Origin: Halogeometricum limi
GTDB taxonomy: Archaea; Halobacteriota; Halobacteria; Halobacteriales; Haloferacaceae
NCBI RefSeq assembly: GCF_900115785.1
Contig: NZ_FOYS01000004.1
Location: 248,001 to 312,000, forward strand
Reading direction: 5' to 3'
Length of the DNA stretch: 64,000 nt
In this document: positions 16,463 through 24,288 of the stretch, in pieces
Layout: each line of letters starts with the position of its first letter
How positions within the stretch are numbered: the stretch's first letter is position 1
Program-made: the position numbers and the translations under genes
The notes under the pieces: model-generated
Told to the model about the DNA's origin: nothing
The model's input: only the letters and a program-made list of their open reading frames with translations
Databases searched by the model: none

Positions 16463-17575
16463 ATGACACTGAAAGTCGGTATCCTCGGCTACCGGTTCAT
16501 GGGACAGGCTCACTCGAACGCGCTGGCACGACTGCCCATGTTCTTCCCCGACGCGCCGGACGTAGAGCGACACACGCTCGTCGGTCGGAACGAGGAGGCA
16601 CTCGCCGACGCGGCGGACCAGTACGGCTTCGAGCACACCGAGACCGACTGGGAGTCGGCGATAGACGAGGTGGACGTCTTCTACAACCTCGGCCCGAACC
16701 ACGTCCACGCCGAACCCTCCATCGCCGCGTTGGAAGCTGACACACCGGTCTTCTGCGAGAAACCGCTCGCGCCGACGCTCGACGAGGCGGAAGCGATGCG
16801 CGACGCCGCCGCCGACGCCGACGCCATCGCCGGGTGCGCGTTCAACTACCGATTCGTCCCGGCGATTCGCTACGCGAAGGGACTGATAGACGACGGGAAA
16901 CTCGGCGAAATCCGACACGTTCGCGGACGCTACCTCCAGGACTGGCTGACCGACGCCGACGCGCCGTGGTCGTGGCGCAACGACGAGGAGATGGCGGGAA
17001 GCGGTGCGCTCGGTGACCTGGGTGCCCACACCGTCGACCTCCTGCGCTTCCTCGTCGGCGACCACACCGGCGACATCGACAGTCTCTCGGGCAGTCTGCA
17101 GACGTTCGTCGACGAACGCCCCGTCGAAGGCGGGGACGAGACGCGGCCGGTCACCGTCGACGACGCCTACTCGGCGCAGGCGACGTTCGAGAACGGCGCG
17201 ATGGGGACGTTCGAGGCGTCCCGCGTCGCGGACGGCCACAAGAACGACCACACCGTCCAGATTCACGGCTCCGAGGGGAGTCTGAAGTTCTCGCTCGAAC
17301 GTCTGAACGAACTGGAGTACAAGGGACCGGACCACCGCGGCTACGAGACCATCCTCGTCACCGACGGCGACGACCCGTACCTCGACCACTGGTGGCCGCC
17401 GGGCCACGTCCTCGGCTGGGAGCACACGTTCGTCCACGAGAACTACGAGTTCCTCTCAGCCGTCGAAAGCGGCGAGGAGTTCCACCCGTCGTTCGAGGAC
17501 GGCTTCGAGGTGCAGAAAGTGCTGGACGCCATCGAACGGAGCGACGAGTCGGGCGAACGCGTGGGAGTCGAGTGA
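16463..17575 (+). CDS. Gfo/Idh/MocA family oxidoreductase
   Basis: A 370-residue NAD(P)-dependent dehydrogenase. The Rossmann motif is GILGYRFMGQAH. The family lysine is in FCEKPLAPT, and the catalytic-domain histidine is probably in LGDLGAHTVDLLRF. The ATG at 16463 is chosen because the protein family starts directly before the first beta strand. Pairing with the upstream TIM-barrel epimerase suggests inositol-like or sugar catabolism; the true substrate is unknown. This is the first of three members of the family in the window. Confidence 0.92.
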   Translation: MTLKVGILGYRFMGQAHSNALARLPMFFPDAPDVERHTLVGRNEEALADAADQYGFEHTETDWESAIDEVDVFYNLGPNHVHAEPSIAALEADTPVFCEKPLAPTLDEAEAMRDAAADADAIAGCAFNYRFVPAIRYAKGLIDDGKLGEIRHVRGRYLQDWLTDADAPWSWRNDEEMAGSGALGDLGAHTVDLLRFLVGDHTGDIDSLSGSLQTFVDERPVEGGDETRPVTVDDAYSAQATFENGAMGTFEASRVADGHKNDHTVQIHGSEGSLKFSLERLNELEYKGPDHRGYETILVTDGDDPYLDHWWPPGHVLGWEHTFVHENYEFLSAVESGEEFHPSFEDGFEVQKVLDAIERSDESGERVGVE

Positions 17576-17597
17576 GACCTGTGTGGGACCAACGAGG

Positions 17598-17981
17598 TTA
17601 GTCGAGGGTCTCTTCCGTCAGCCATCGCTCGAAGTCCCGTAGCATCGAATGTACTTCGGGGTCAAGAGCGTGACCAGTCTCGGTCTTCACGAAATACCGC
17701 CTCGGTCCACCGTACGCGGGCCCCGAGGCTCCACTGTAGGCTTCGAACGTGTGCTGACTCTCTCGGTCACGAACGTGCACGGAGAAGCCGTCGTCGGTCT
17801 CCTCGACGTTGTCGAACGCCGATTCGAGGAGCGCTCTAAACGCCGCTTCGTCGAACGCCTCCTCGACAGATATGTCGGGGTTCACCTCTCGTCGACTGCA
17901 GAGCTTCCTCCCGCCTGCGGGGTCGTTCGATTCGACGAACCGCGGTTCGGCAGGTTCCGATGGTGCGTTGGACTCGGTCAC
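17598..17981 (-). CDS. Small acidic protein overlapping the DUF4157 gene; candidate immunity/partner
   Basis: A 127-residue acidic protein whose ATG (17981) overlaps the stop of the DUF4157 gene by 4 bases, indicating translational coupling. The N-terminus is disordered. Residues 35-120 alternate helix and strand (FRALLESAFDNVEETDDGFSVHVRD, PRRYFVKTETGH, LRDFERWLTEE). I recognise no family. Position and charge suggest an immunity protein, chaperone or regulator for the upstream toxin-like protein. That is inference from context only. Confidence 0.75.
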   Translation of the reverse strand: MTESNAPSEPAEPRFVESNDPAGGRKLCSRREVNPDISVEEAFDEAAFRALLESAFDNVEETDDGFSVHVRDRESQHTFEAYSGASGPAYGGPRRYFVKTETGHALDPEVHSMLRDFERWLTEETLD

Positions 17982-20224
17982 GCTGTATCACCGCCTTCCG
18001 TACCATCAGACCCCATGAGCGTGTCGATGGCTCGTGACAGTACGACCAAGACCAGCGCTGCGCCGGCGGCGACCGCACCAGCTACCCCGGCCGCTGCAGC
18101 GGCTTTGGCCAAGAGAATCGCTACGCCAACGACGAAAGCGAATATCGCTGCTGCCACGATGAACGCACCGATGATCATCAGGACCTTCTCCGCGACCGTC
18201 AGGACCGCCTCGAAGAAGCTCTCGATTGCCTGTTCGATAGCGTTGATCGCTGCGGCGACCTCCTGAAGCATCGCGGTCGCCAGTGTCGCGAGAACGGACT
18301 GGACAGCGACCGGGACGAGCCTTCGTGCTTCTTCTTCGAGCAGTTTTCTGAACTGGTCCATCAGTGCTGCTAAGGTCACGACTGGGACACCCACGCAGGC
18401 CGCCGCCACCGCCTGCCGGAGGAGTATGCGGACACTCTCACGGAGGAGCCGTCTCATCTCGCCAAGCAAGATGTTTTTCAGCCGCCGGGCGAGCGTTCGG
18501 CTCATGCTTCGGACGGGGCCGCGGACGTTCGACTCCACGAGCCGAGCGATGCGTTCGACAGTCTCTTGATCCAACTGCGGAATGGTCGCCAGCGGAACTC
18601 CGAACTGTGTGGCGACGAGTGCCCGGACTCGCTCGCCGAAGTATTCGTTACCAGCCGTCAGCAACTGACGGAGGTCCATCTGGTCTATCGCCTTGTCGAT
18701 TGGCTGAACGAATCGCTCCTCGAGGAACCGGTCCACTTCGTGGTACGCACTCGAAGTCACACGGTCGAGGAACTCGGTTACCTGTTCCGAGGATGCGTCG
18801 CACGGGAGTGTCTCTGAAGCACCACCAGTGCACCAGTAACCGACTGCACCCGGCGACGTGAGACGTGCTTTCAGCGTCCGATCTCGATCTCCGTCGAACG
18901 ACCCGATGACCGTGTCGTTCGTTAATACACCAGTCAGCATCTCAAACGATGTCGGAACTGCGATGGGACCCAACACCCCGACATCGGCCGCGAAGCGCAG
19001 GTCGTCCTCACCGGCGGGCTGATTCCCGCACCCAGAGGGTCGCATTTCTGGGCCGAGTACTCTGTCAACGGACTGGTTGGCGCGCCTGATGTAGTGTTTG
19101 GCTTCAGGTATCCCGTAGCTGTCTGCAAATCCGATAGGTTTTATCTCACCTACTTGGACGGTGAACCCGTCCCTCCACAGATCCGCTCGACCTGGGTTCC
19201 GGGACGGCGGTTGGCAGCCAGTGTCGTCCATATGTCGCTTCGTCGCACGCGGAACCTCCTGTTCGGCAAAAATACCACTCCCGAATAAAAACGATTGAAT
19301 TTGGGCGTGGGCGACGGCCCCGGCACGGAGAGGTCCTTCTTCGTCTTCGTCTACCGCTCTTGGAGGACCGCATCCGCCCGCTCCACGGGTCGTTCGACGT
19401 TGAACTAATCTTGCCCGAGAACCCTGCTGAAGCGTGTGGGTCAGTTCGTGAGCGAGTAAGAATCGCCCCGACCGAGTCGTCGGGCGGTACTCGCCGGCCG
19501 CGAACGCGATATGCTCTCCCACCGCGAACGCTCTGGCATCGACTGACCGCGCAGCGACGTCCGCTCGCTCGCCGGTGTGTACTCGGACGGTGCCGAAATC
19601 TGTCCCGAATCGGGATTCCATGAACGTGCGCGTTGTTGCGTCTAGCGGCCGGCCGGGCGACCGAACCGCGTCACTGACCACGGACGGTGCGCGTTCGAGC
19701 ATCGAACTACCGCCTGTCTGCGGTGTGGGACGGTTATCGCTCAAACACCGTGAACGTGAGACAGGCACACGGGTGACGAGTCTCTGAACGGCGGCGGGTC
19801 GCGTGCGCTGAAGTGTCTCCTCACAGTCGGGACAGGCGAGTGGCTCGCCTCTCGAAAGTCGTTCACGGCACCGAGGACAGACCTCTCCGAGTGGCTGTCC
19901 CAAGTCGGAAGAATCACCGTTCGAGACCGATGTCTGCTCCGGACTTCGCGCGACCCGCGTGGCGACCCGTTCGGCTTCACGCTCTTCTGTACCGTTCGCT
20001 GGGGCGACCGAAAGCGGCCGAACCGTGTTCCGACTCATTCGCTGTATCCGTTGATTGCCGAGCGTTCTATGGAGTCGGTGTACAGACGTCGTGGGCCTTG
20101 TGGAGACTCGTTCCACGGCCGGGCCCTGATGCTCGCAGATCGCACCCGTAGAGCAGCGGACGCCGCCACTTCCCTCGCTCTTCTCGCCGTCTCGTCGGCG
20201 GTGCATACGAACGGCCTCCGTCAT
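17978..20224 (-). CDS. DUF4157 (eCIS core domain) protein with nuclease-like motif
   Basis: The 748-residue protein contains, in order: a basic N-terminus with LHRTLGNQRIQRM (residues 51-63), typical of DUF4157 proteins; a zinc ribbon (C116-x2-C119, C131-x2-C134); the DUF4157/eCIS core at about 190-272, with RFGTDFGTVRVHTGE and the metalloprotease-like HELTH (259-263) followed by TLQQ; a putative PD-(D/E)XK motif with D348 (GRADLW) and E360-x-K362 (GEIKP); a helical region 480-680; and a strongly hydrophobic C-terminus, about 680-735. DUF4157 marks cargo and associated proteins of extracellular contractile injection systems. Unlike its neighbours the protein is arginine-rich rather than acidic. 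No sheath, tube or baseplate gene is nearby. Confidence 0.9.
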   Translation of the reverse strand: MTEAVRMHRRRDGEKSEGSGGVRCSTGAICEHQGPAVERVSTRPTTSVHRLHRTLGNQRIQRMSRNTVRPLSVAPANGTEEREAERVATRVARSPEQTSVSNGDSSDLGQPLGEVCPRCRERLSRGEPLACPDCEETLQRTRPAAVQRLVTRVPVSRSRCLSDNRPTPQTGGSSMLERAPSVVSDAVRSPGRPLDATTRTFMESRFGTDFGTVRVHTGERADVAARSVDARAFAVGEHIAFAAGEYRPTTRSGRFLLAHELTHTLQQGSRARLVQRRTTRGAGGCGPPRAVDEDEEGPLRAGAVAHAQIQSFLFGSGIFAEQEVPRATKRHMDDTGCQPPSRNPGRADLWRDGFTVQVGEIKPIGFADSYGIPEAKHYIRRANQSVDRVLGPEMRPSGCGNQPAGEDDLRFAADVGVLGPIAVPTSFEMLTGVLTNDTVIGSFDGDRDRTLKARLTSPGAVGYWCTGGASETLPCDASSEQVTEFLDRVTSSAYHEVDRFLEERFVQPIDKAIDQMDLRQLLTAGNEYFGERVRALVATQFGVPLATIPQLDQETVERIARLVESNVRGPVRSMSRTLARRLKNILLGEMRRLLRESVRILLRQAVAAACVGVPVVTLAALMDQFRKLLEEEARRLVPVAVQSVLATLATAMLQEVAAAINAIEQAIESFFEAVLTVAEKVLMIIGAFIVAAAIFAFVVGVAILLAKAAAAAGVAGAVAAGAALVLVVLSRAIDTLMGSDGTEGGDTA

Positions 20225-20430
20225 TCGGTCTGTTCCTCACTTCCCGCGAAATCACGGCGACTACTGACCGCTCCGATAGCCCCCACACGAGTCTCTGTCG
20301 TCCACGAACTCACAATAGGTATTCATCTTGACAAGAATTAACACTTTTCCACGCCCGCAGTAGTGTCTCGCTCAGCAGACAGTTCCTCGCTACCGATGTG
20401 CGTTCGCGTTGAAACGAGGTGTTTCGTCTC
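20225..20430. other. AT-richer gap upstream of the DUF4157 gene
   Basis: About 200 bases without a convincing gene. An AT-rich stretch at about 20315-20350 (containing AAGAATTAACAC) could hold the minus-strand promoter of the DUF4157 gene, which would give a leader of roughly 80 bases. No inverted repeat or direct repeat stood out, and no attachment-site-like tRNA fragment was seen. Confidence 0.35.
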
Positions 20431-20808
20431 TTAGCACCCCCCAGACATCGACAGCTCTTCGGACCACTCAGTGAGATGCGGTTCGGGCACCGCCGAGGAG
20501 TCACCGTCCAAGAAGACACCCACTGTCGTGCCGGCGTGCAACGGGACCATGACGGCGACCAGTTCCTCGAAGTAGTGGATAGAGCCGCGGAGTCCCCCCG
20601 GACCGCCCGGGAGCGCCTCGTGGCGACGGACCGACTCCTGTCCGATATAGAACCGACGGAGAAGATGCGCGTGCTCACGCGCTTCGGCAGGGTCCACGTC
20701 GGACCGCAGATAGTGTGGTTGCACCTCCTCGCCTGCGTACTCCACGCAGCATCGCAGGTCCTCGTGGAGTTCGCCGCGGAGGTGGTCGACCAACTGTGCG
20801 ATAGACAT
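20431..20808 (-). CDS. Small haloarchaeal protein, DUF7522-like
   Basis: The 125-residue protein starts MSIAQLVDHLRGELHEDLRCCVEY and contains AVMVPLHAGTTVGVFLDGD near the end. This resembles small haloarchaeal proteins (DUF7522) that pair an N-terminal strand region with a heme- or ligand-binding-like C-terminal part; function unknown. I prefer the ATG at 20808 to the in-frame start at 20835 because the latter adds only a glycine-rich stub. It lies between the accessory patch and housekeeping genes and may belong to either. Confidence 0.65.
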   Translation of the reverse strand: MSIAQLVDHLRGELHEDLRCCVEYAGEEVQPHYLRSDVDPAEAREHAHLLRRFYIGQESVRRHEALPGGPGGLRGSIHYFEELVAVMVPLHAGTTVGVFLDGDSSAVPEPHLTEWSEELSMSGGC

Positions 20809-20918
20809 ACCGCCCCCGAGGGAACCCCCCACCAATAACCCTCGGTCCCGAGTATCACTGCCGAGAACGGGAGACGTCTCGGACCAAACGACGGGACGTC
20901 CGGTCGTCGGTCGTCGAC

Positions 20919-21767
20919 TCAGAACGTCTGGACGCCGTCGTCGGTGATGACCTCACTCACGAGCGACATCGGCGTGGCGTCGTAGGCGGGGTTCTCGATG
21001 ACGACGTTCTCGACGGGTTCCAAAGAGACCTCCGCCGAGGAGCGAATCTCGTTCTCGAAGACGAAGCCGTCGTCGACCATCTTCGCGCCCGACCCGACGA
21101 CCGTGACGGGGACGCCGAGTTGCTTCGCGGTGGCGGCGATGGGGAACGTGCCCACGCGGTTGTACAGGACGTCGTCGACGATGCAGTCCATGCCGACGAC
21201 GACGCGGTCGCACTCTTCGAGAAAGAGGCCGGCCGCGCCGTCGACCATCAGGTGCGGTTCGACGCCGTCGACGTCCGATAACGCCCGCGCGGTCTTTCGA
21301 CCGAGGTAGCGCGGCCGGGCCTCGGTGACGTACGCGGTCAGGGTCGTCCCCGCGTCCGCGGCGAGTTCGACCGCTTCGAGCACCGTCGAGGAGTAGTCGT
21401 GCGTGAGAATCGTCTCGCCGTCTTCGAACGTCTCGGCGGCGTTCGCGGCCGCCCGAGACTTCCCCTGTTCGATCTCGTCGACGACCCGGTCGATGGTCTC
21501 TTCTGTCAGCGTCTTCGCCGCCTCGACGGACGACGCTTCGCCCTCGACGCTGCGGAGAATCTCCTCCATCGCGTTGTAGAGCGAGGCGTGCGAGGGGTTC
21601 GCCCGTTTCAACGCGCCGACGTTCCGTTCGAGGTCGCGTTCGAACTCTTCGACCGTCGCGTGGTCCCGTTCGGTGAGGGCTCGCAAGGCGTACGCGGCCT
21701 TGACGGCGACGACCGAGGAACTGTGTGTCTGCATCTCCCGAATTTCCTCGATGGTGTCGTCGATCAT
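20919..21767 (-). CDS. eIF-2B alpha/beta/delta-like protein (ribose-1,5-bisphosphate isomerase relative)
   Basis: A 282-residue member of the eIF-2B/methylthioribose-1-phosphate isomerase/R15P isomerase superfamily. The helical N-terminus begins MIDDTIEEIREMQTHSSSVV. The catalytic-fold half contains LTHDYSSTV, TEARPRYLGRKTA and VVVGMDCIVDDVLYNRVGTFP. In archaea such proteins are either ribose-1,5-bisphosphate isomerases of the AMP pathway or of uncertain function. It is shorter than typical R15P isomerases (about 320 residues), so I do not assign the reaction firmly. Confidence 0.88.
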   Translation of the reverse strand: MIDDTIEEIREMQTHSSSVVAVKAAYALRALTERDHATVEEFERDLERNVGALKRANPSHASLYNAMEEILRSVEGEASSVEAAKTLTEETIDRVVDEIEQGKSRAAANAAETFEDGETILTHDYSSTVLEAVELAADAGTTLTAYVTEARPRYLGRKTARALSDVDGVEPHLMVDGAAGLFLEECDRVVVGMDCIVDDVLYNRVGTFPIAATAKQLGVPVTVVGSGAKMVDDGFVFENEIRSSAEVSLEPVENVVIENPAYDATPMSLVSEVITDDGVQTF

Positions 21768-21848
21768 ACCGAGAGGTCACGGAGTCGGGACAAAGGCCTT
21801 CCGGGAGTGGTCGTCGCACGCCGCCGCGATTCGCGCGACGGAGACGGG

Positions 21849-22160
21849 TCAGTCGTCCGTCTCGGCGGTCGCATCGTTCGTCGCCTCGGCGGTCCCCTCC
21901 ACGTCGGCCTCGGGAGGCGTCCCGCCGTCGCCCGCGTCGGTCCGCTTCGCGTAGACGAAGACGGCGACGGCGGTGAGAATCCAGATGACCGCGCCGACGC
22001 GGATGGCGAACGAGACGCGTGACGCCCACGTGGGGAGGTCGTACGCCAGCGAGAGTGCGGCGACGGTCGGTGCCCCGGTGAGGATGGTGACGACGAACGT
22101 CGTCTGCATCACCCAGCCGTAATCGACACCGTCGGGGTCCGTTCGTTCGACGCGTGACAC
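21849..22160 (-). CDS. DUF5822-like two-helix membrane protein
   Basis: The 103-residue protein starts at a GTG (22160) with VSRVERTDPDGVDYGWVMQ, a well-conserved haloarchaeal N-terminus, then has two membrane helices (TTFVVTILTGAPTVAALSLA and FAIRVGAVIWILTAVAVFVYA) and an acidic disordered tail. The longer open frame upstream lies in the divergent promoter region shared with panB and is rejected. Function is unknown. Confidence 0.8.
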   Translation of the reverse strand: MSRVERTDPDGVDYGWVMQTTFVVTILTGAPTVAALSLAYDLPTWASRVSFAIRVGAVIWILTAVAVFVYAKRTDAGDGGTPPEADVEGTAEATNDATAETDD

Positions 22161-22272
22161 ACCGGCAGTTCGGTGGGTGGGGCTATAATCTGTGTGAAAC
22201 GCGTCGGAGGCGTCGCCAGCGGAACCGGCCGACAGCGGGACGCTTAACACGCACACCGGTGTGCAGTAGGGC

Positions 22273-23082
22273 ATGACGACGGTACGAGACGTGCGCGAAC
22301 AAGCGGGGTCGACGCCGATAACGATGTTGACCGCCTACGACGCGACGACGGCCGCGGTGGCGAACGAGGCGGGCATCGACGTGGTCCTCGTCGGCGACAG
22401 CATGGGGAACACCGACCTCGGCTACGACTCGACGCTGAAGGTCACCGTCGACGACGTCGCCTCTCGGACGGCCGCCGTCGCCCGCGGCGCGGACGACGCA
22501 CTCGTCGTCGCCGACATGCCCTTCCTCTCGTTCGGCGTCGACGAGACGGCGAGCATCGAGAACTGCGGCCGGATGGTGAAGGAGGCGGACGCCGACGCCG
22601 TGAAGTTAGAGTCCGGCGAACACACCGTCGAACTCACCGAACGCCTCGTCCAACTCGGCATCCCGGTGATGGCGCATCTCGGGCTGACTCCGCAGCGTAT
22701 GAAAGAGACGGGCTACGCCCGACAAGGGACGACGCGGGACGAGGGTCACCGCATCCTCGATTTGGCGCGCAAGCACGAGGAAGCGGGAGCGTTCTGTCTC
22801 GTCCTCGAACACGTCCCGTCGAACCTCGCCGAACAGGTGACGGAGGCGCTCACCATCCCGACCATCGGTATCGGCGCGGGACCGCACTGCGACGGGCAGG
22901 TGCTCGTCGTCGACGACGTGGTGGGTCTGTCGACGTACTCGCCGCCGTTCTCGAAACAGTACGGCGACCTCCGCGAGCAGATGCTGGAGGCCGTGAGTGC
23001 GTACCGCGAGGACGTCGAGTCGGGGGCGTTCCCCGCCGAGGAACACGGCCACGTCGCCGACGAGTTAGACGACCTGTACTGA
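22273..23082 (+). CDS. panB: 3-methyl-2-oxobutanoate hydroxymethyltransferase
   Basis: This 269-residue TIM-barrel enzyme makes ketopantoate from 2-oxoisovalerate and methylenetetrahydrofolate-type C1 donors, the first step of pantothenate synthesis. Signatures are MLTAYDATTAAVANEAGID, VLVGDSMGNTDLGYDSTL, the metal-binding KLESGEH, and IPTIGIGAGPHCDGQVLV. Full length. The ATG at 22273 fits the family. Upstream it is divergent from a DUF5822-like gene. Confidence 0.96.
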   Translation: MTTVRDVREQAGSTPITMLTAYDATTAAVANEAGIDVVLVGDSMGNTDLGYDSTLKVTVDDVASRTAAVARGADDALVVADMPFLSFGVDETASIENCGRMVKEADADAVKLESGEHTVELTERLVQLGIPVMAHLGLTPQRMKETGYARQGTTRDEGHRILDLARKHEEAGAFCLVLEHVPSNLAEQVTEALTIPTIGIGAGPHCDGQVLVVDDVVGLSTYSPPFSKQYGDLREQMLEAVSAYREDVESGAFPAEEHGHVADELDDLY

Positions 23083-23097
23083 GTTCGGCCGCGCCGG

Positions 23098-23874
23098 TCA
23101 GTCGGCAATCCGCTCGATGAAGTCGAGAATCGCCGCGTTGAACGCCTCCGGTCGCTCCAGCATCGCGAGGTGAGCGGCGTCTTCGACGACGCGGAGTTCG
23201 CAGTCGGGCATCGTCTCGCGGAGGTACTCGTGGTATCGCTGCGGCGTCAGTCGGTCGTGTTCGCCGACCACCGCGAGCGTCGGCACCGACAGGTCTCCGA
23301 GTTCGCCGCGCACGTCGAACTCGTGGCAGGTGCGGAAGTCCCGTTCCGTCACCGCGCGTCCCACCTCGTGCATCGCTTTCTCGGAGAACGTCACGTACTC
23401 GCTCTCCGCGTCGTAGAACATCCGGTTCGGTTCGTGGAGGAACGCCACCGCGCGGTCGAAATCGTTCGATAGCCACGCCAACAGGTCGTCGAGGACGGCG
23501 AGTTTTGCGCCCGTCCCCGCGAGAACTAATCCGTCGAGCGACAGGTCGCGTTCGAGCGCGGCCGTGAGGGTTACGGCACCGCCGAGCGAATTGCCGACGA
23601 GCACGGAGGCGTCCACCGCTTCGGCGACGGCGACGACGTCGTCGACGTACGCCGCGCGCGTCTCGTAGCCCGCGTCGGCGTCGATGTCGTCGCTCTCGCC
23701 GTGGCCGCTCAAGTCGAGGGCGGCGACGGACACCTCGTCGGAGAGTCGGAACTGCGACTTCCAGACGGCGTGTGTCCCGCCGCTTCCGTGGACGAACAGG
23801 AGCGTCGGCCCCGTCCCGCCCCGGTCGGAGACGTGATACGCCGTCTTCCGACCGTGATGTGTGACGGTTTCCAT
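23098..23874 (-). CDS. Alpha/beta hydrolase
   Basis: The 258-residue hydrolase shows the oxyanion segment LLFVHGSGGTHAVW, the nucleophile elbow GNSLGG, the acid in VVGEHDRLTP and the histidine in EDAAHLAML. The cap is short. The family includes esterases, haloperoxidases and carbon-carbon hydrolases; no substrate can be named. It converges with panB with a 15-base gap. Confidence 0.92.
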   Translation of the reverse strand: METVTHHGRKTAYHVSDRGGTGPTLLFVHGSGGTHAVWKSQFRLSDEVSVAALDLSGHGESDDIDADAGYETRAAYVDDVVAVAEAVDASVLVGNSLGGAVTLTAALERDLSLDGLVLAGTGAKLAVLDDLLAWLSNDFDRAVAFLHEPNRMFYDAESEYVTFSEKAMHEVGRAVTERDFRTCHEFDVRGELGDLSVPTLAVVGEHDRLTPQRYHEYLRETMPDCELRVVEDAAHLAMLERPEAFNAAILDFIERIAD

Positions 23875-23999
23875 ACGAGGGTATCACACGGTTCGGTGAT
23901 AAACCCTCCACGACGACCGGACGGTGACAGAGAGTGTGAACCGCAACACAACCGTAGAATGTTCTTCCGTCTCCCGTCGTGCGATTCACCAGCGATACA

Positions 24000-24007
24000 T
24001 TTATATT
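24000..24007 (+). promoter_or_regulatory. TATA box of the Hsp20-like/CDC48 operon
   Basis: TTTATATT lies 33-40 bases before the ATG at 24040, predicting a transcript start near 24027 and a leader of about a dozen bases. It is the only clear promoter upstream of cdc48, so both genes are probably read from it. Confidence 0.65.
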
Positions 24008-24039
24008 CTCCAGAGGATTACTTGTGGTTAGGCACTATC

Positions 24040-24288
24040 ATGAGTACGCAACAGTTCGCAGGCGGCAACGAGCGATTCCTCCGTCGCTACGAGTACGAGG
24101 ATAGCTGGGTCATCGCCGCCGACTTGGACACGTTCGGGCGGGAGGTGGACGTGGACATCGTCGGCAGCACCGCCATCGTCGTCGCAGAGACGGGCGACAG
24201 AGTTACCGAGACAGAATTCGAACTCCCCGGTGAGGACGCAGCGGTCGCGACGAACAACGGCGTACTCACCATCACCGTTCACAAATGA
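24040..24288 (+). CDS. Hsp20/alpha-crystallin-like small protein
   Basis: An 82-residue protein that looks like a minimal alpha-crystallin domain. It has strands in [21 protein letters not shown] and AIVVAETGD, and ends in the family motif [11 protein letters not shown]. It lacks the C-terminal I-x-I extension of true small heat-shock proteins, so it may not form large oligomers. The stop overlaps the CDC48 start (ATGA at 24285-24288). That coupling suggests a CDC48 adaptor or substrate-handling role, which is inference. Confidence 0.82.
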   Translation: MSTQQFAGGNERFLRRYEYEDSWVIAADLDTFGREVDVDIVGSTAIVVAETGDRVTETEFELPGEDAAVATNNGVLTITVHK

